From: Porifericola rhodea
Lineage (GTDB): Bacteria > Bacteroidota > Bacteroidia > Cytophagales > Cyclobacteriaceae
DNA: 64,000 nucleotides
Assembly: GCF_030506305.1 (NCBI RefSeq)
Contig: NZ_CP119421.1
Coordinates: 3,984,501 to 4,048,500, forward strand
Direction: 5' to 3'
Positions 62,757-64,000 of the stretch are shown here, piece by piece. The notes beneath the pieces are model-generated. The model did not search any database. It worked only from the letters and a program-made list of their open reading frames with translations, and had not been told where the DNA came from. Numbering within the stretch: the stretch's first letter is position 1; every line of letters starts with the position of its first letter. Both the position numbers and the translations under genes were made by a program.

Positions 62757-63833
62757 TTAATAATACCAAATTTCACTTTCTTCCTTATCATATCTGGGTT
62801 TACGTTCCTTCTCTTTTGCGCTTTTAGGAAGGTCGTTCTTTTTAAAGATATGAGAAATTATTAATCTCCAACGTCTGTATTGTTCTTTTTGTTCGTATGA
62901 GCGCATCGTTTTCCCTTTTAAGTGGTATACGCTAGGGTGCATATCCTTTCCGGGCTTACGCATTCTGATATCGCCATCGTACTGATGAACTTTTGCCGAT
63001 AACTTTTTAAAGTGCCGAGTTCTTGCCTTCAGGGTTGGTACTTTAATCTGGCCATGGTAAGAAGTATAAGAAGCAGCTTTATCTTTTTCCTTCTTTACTT
63101 TATACATTCCCGCGCTCTGAAGGTCAGAAGACTGCCTTTCGTTGATTTTAATCTGTCGTTTTGGCTTAGCAATTCTTATACCTCCTGAGTAAAAATTCAT
63201 ATACTCAGCTTTGTATTGAAATTGTTTGTCTACTCTTTTTTGAGGAGCCCTGCGAATATTTCCCTGATACAGGTGTTGGTCTTTGGCTAGCTGTTCGTAG
63301 TCAACCTTCTTTCTCTTTATAGTACCCTGATAATCGGTTCCCTCCGTACCTTCTATCTCTTTCTTCCTTTTTAGCCTACCTTGAAAAGTGCTGGGTTTAT
63401 TTCGGTTAAAAGTTCTCTGCCAAAAACTTTCTCGGGGTTTGTCCTGACCTTCTTCATAGGCAGGTTCATTATTGACAGGAGCGTCATAGGGGCTATTATT
63501 GTAATTGAGGGTTTTGCTGGCAGGCTGCTGATAGTTATCTCTATGTTTCTTTTTTTTGCCTTTAGAAGCAGGACGTTGGTAATTGTCTTTTGCCTTTGAG
63601 CTATTACCTACGCTGGCAGGCTGCTTGTAAGCGTCTTTAATTTTGATCGGTTTTTTAACCTCTTTGGCTTCTCTTGGCTTCTTTTTTTTCTTTGCTACTT
63701 TAACGGTTGGTAGTTTCCCCTCATTGGACTGGGCATAAGCTTCTCCGTTGATCCCACTAAGCAGGAGTACAAAAATCACCAATATAACACAGTGAAGAGG
63801 GTGTAAGAAATGTGTAAGTATTCTATTTTTCAC
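62757..63833 (-). CDS. Exported basic protein with two kinds of short repeat
   Basis: A 358-residue very basic protein with a signal peptide (HPLHCVILVIFVLLLSGING, then EAYAQ). First repeat set: Y-x-x-P-A-S at 69-74, 85-90 and 101-106, each 16 residues apart. Second set: Y/F-x-G-x-I/L-K/R at F150, Y168, Y189, Y215, Y259 and Y285. Lys and Arg make up a large share. I do not recognise a family. Secretion plus repeated basic tyrosine motifs would suit binding to an acidic polymer (DNA, teichoic- or sulfated glycan) or the cell wall. It heads a transcript with ytxJ, with a lipoprotein-like gene further upstream. Confidence 0.7.
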   Translation of the reverse strand: MKNRILTHFLHPLHCVILVIFVLLLSGINGEAYAQSNEGKLPTVKVAKKKKKPREAKEVKKPIKIKDAYKQPASVGNSSKAKDNYQRPASKGKKKKHRDNYQQPASKTLNYNNSPYDAPVNNEPAYEEGQDKPRESFWQRTFNRNKPSTFQGRLKRKKEIEGTEGTDYQGTIKRKKVDYEQLAKDQHLYQGNIRRAPQKRVDKQFQYKAEYMNFYSGGIRIAKPKRQIKINERQSSDLQSAGMYKVKKEKDKAASYTSYHGQIKVPTLKARTRHFKKLSAKVHQYDGDIRMRKPGKDMHPSVYHLKGKTMRSYEQKEQYRRWRLIISHIFKKNDLPKSAKEKERKPRYDKEESEIWYY

Positions 63834-63865
63834 AGATAGAAACTATCGTTGAAGCCCAGCGTAGT

Positions 63866-64000
63866 TTAGTTTTTCACTCTTCCGTTTTTGTCAAATTTAA
63901 TTTTGGAGCTACTGCCCAACTGATCTTTATCAGCTTTATTGAGGTGCGAAAAAGAAGGGCAGGGTATAGCATGGCTACGGCATGATGAAAGCCAAAACGA
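63866..64000 (-). CDS. Putative lipoprotein, C-terminal fragment (cut by window edge)
   Basis: The last 44 codons of a minus-strand frame ending at the TAA complement at 63866-63868. It reads WLSSCRSHAIPCPSF, then HLNKADKDQLGSSSKIKFDK and NGRVKN. The L-S-S-C could be a lipobox, which would make the whole protein short, with its start just beyond the window. The ending resembles small lipoproteins of Bacteroidota that I cannot name. It lies 32 bp upstream of the basic repeat-protein gene, so they may be co-transcribed. Confidence 0.5.
   Translation of the reverse strand, partial: SFWLSSCRSHAIPCPSFSHLNKADKDQLGSSSKIKFDKNGRVKN

Noticed and set aside
1-64000. CRISPR arrays, tRNA or rRNA genes
   Set aside because: No regularly spaced repeats and no cloverleaf or rRNA-like conserved sequences were seen by eye on either strand; a covariance search would be decisive.

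Overview
The window reads as chromosome of a pigmented, probably marine member of the Bacteroidota, most likely order Cytophagales. The grounds are a metalloprotease with a C-terminal type IX secretion (T9SS) sorting domain, a PorE-like T9SS protein, a CarboxypepD_reg/TonB receptor, a bacillithiol-type YtxJ protein, a DnaG with no zinc ligands, a broken sodium-pumping rhodopsin and a ketocarotenoid gene cluster. No rRNA, tRNA, CRISPR array or intact mobile element was seen. Starts lack Shine-Dalgarno sequences, as is usual in this phylum. Genes lie mostly on the minus strand in short operons.

Layout. 1-75: first codons of D-Ala-D-Ala ligase. 258-6808: a five-gene minus-strand operon for leucine/isovalerate catabolism (carboxyltransferase, enoyl-CoA hydratase, biotin carboxylase, acyl-CoA dehydrogenase, HMG-CoA lyase). 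6991-11629: a secreted M43 protease, then a NifU-C/Mrp pair for Fe-S cluster work. 11784-17710: DnaG, a GAF-PAS protein with a kinase dimerisation helix but no ATPase domain, RsgA, a methyltransferase and a SnoaL-like protein. 18159-24396: a helical orphan protein, the rhodopsin pseudogene, then a plus-strand block of a membrane protein, an unknown protein and two tandem App1-type phosphatases, followed by a thioesterase. 24698-27759: divergent oxyR/katA plus an ankyrin protein, a peroxide-defence module. 27814-30439: an NAD(P)-binding protein and a DmpA-type peptidase gene destroyed by stops, a frameshift and an IS110-family remnant.

30551-47452: Lhr-type helicase, an acyl-CoA synthetase, an SGNH hydrolase, a response regulator, the PorE-like protein, a BNR propeller protein, a large protein resembling the methylase and specificity regions of Type ISP restriction enzymes but without catalytic motifs, YtxH, an SDR protein, an esterase and a Tat-exported Gfo/Idh/MocA protein. 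47833-51627: sulfatase and TonB receptor, suggesting use of sulfated glycans. 51705-52723: MarR regulator and a small membrane protein.

52713-59654 is the carotenoid region. An ECF sigma factor heads crtI-crtB-ispH-crtW. Upstream on the same strand lie a CruF-like gene, crtZ and a MerR/B12 regulator with all CarH light-sensor signatures. The enzymes fit a monocyclic ketocarotenoid of the flexixanthin type, made under B12-dependent light control; a lycopene cyclase is not in the window. 59707-64000: a small orphan gene, lipoyl synthase, an outer-membrane protein, OsmC, YtxJ, a basic repeat protein and a truncated putative lipoprotein gene.

The most unusual items are the degenerate Type ISP-like protein, the CarH-ECF carotenoid locus, the two-lesion sodium rhodopsin pseudogene, the IS110 remnant with stacked hairpins where a bridge/seek RNA would lie, and the four-gene App1 block.
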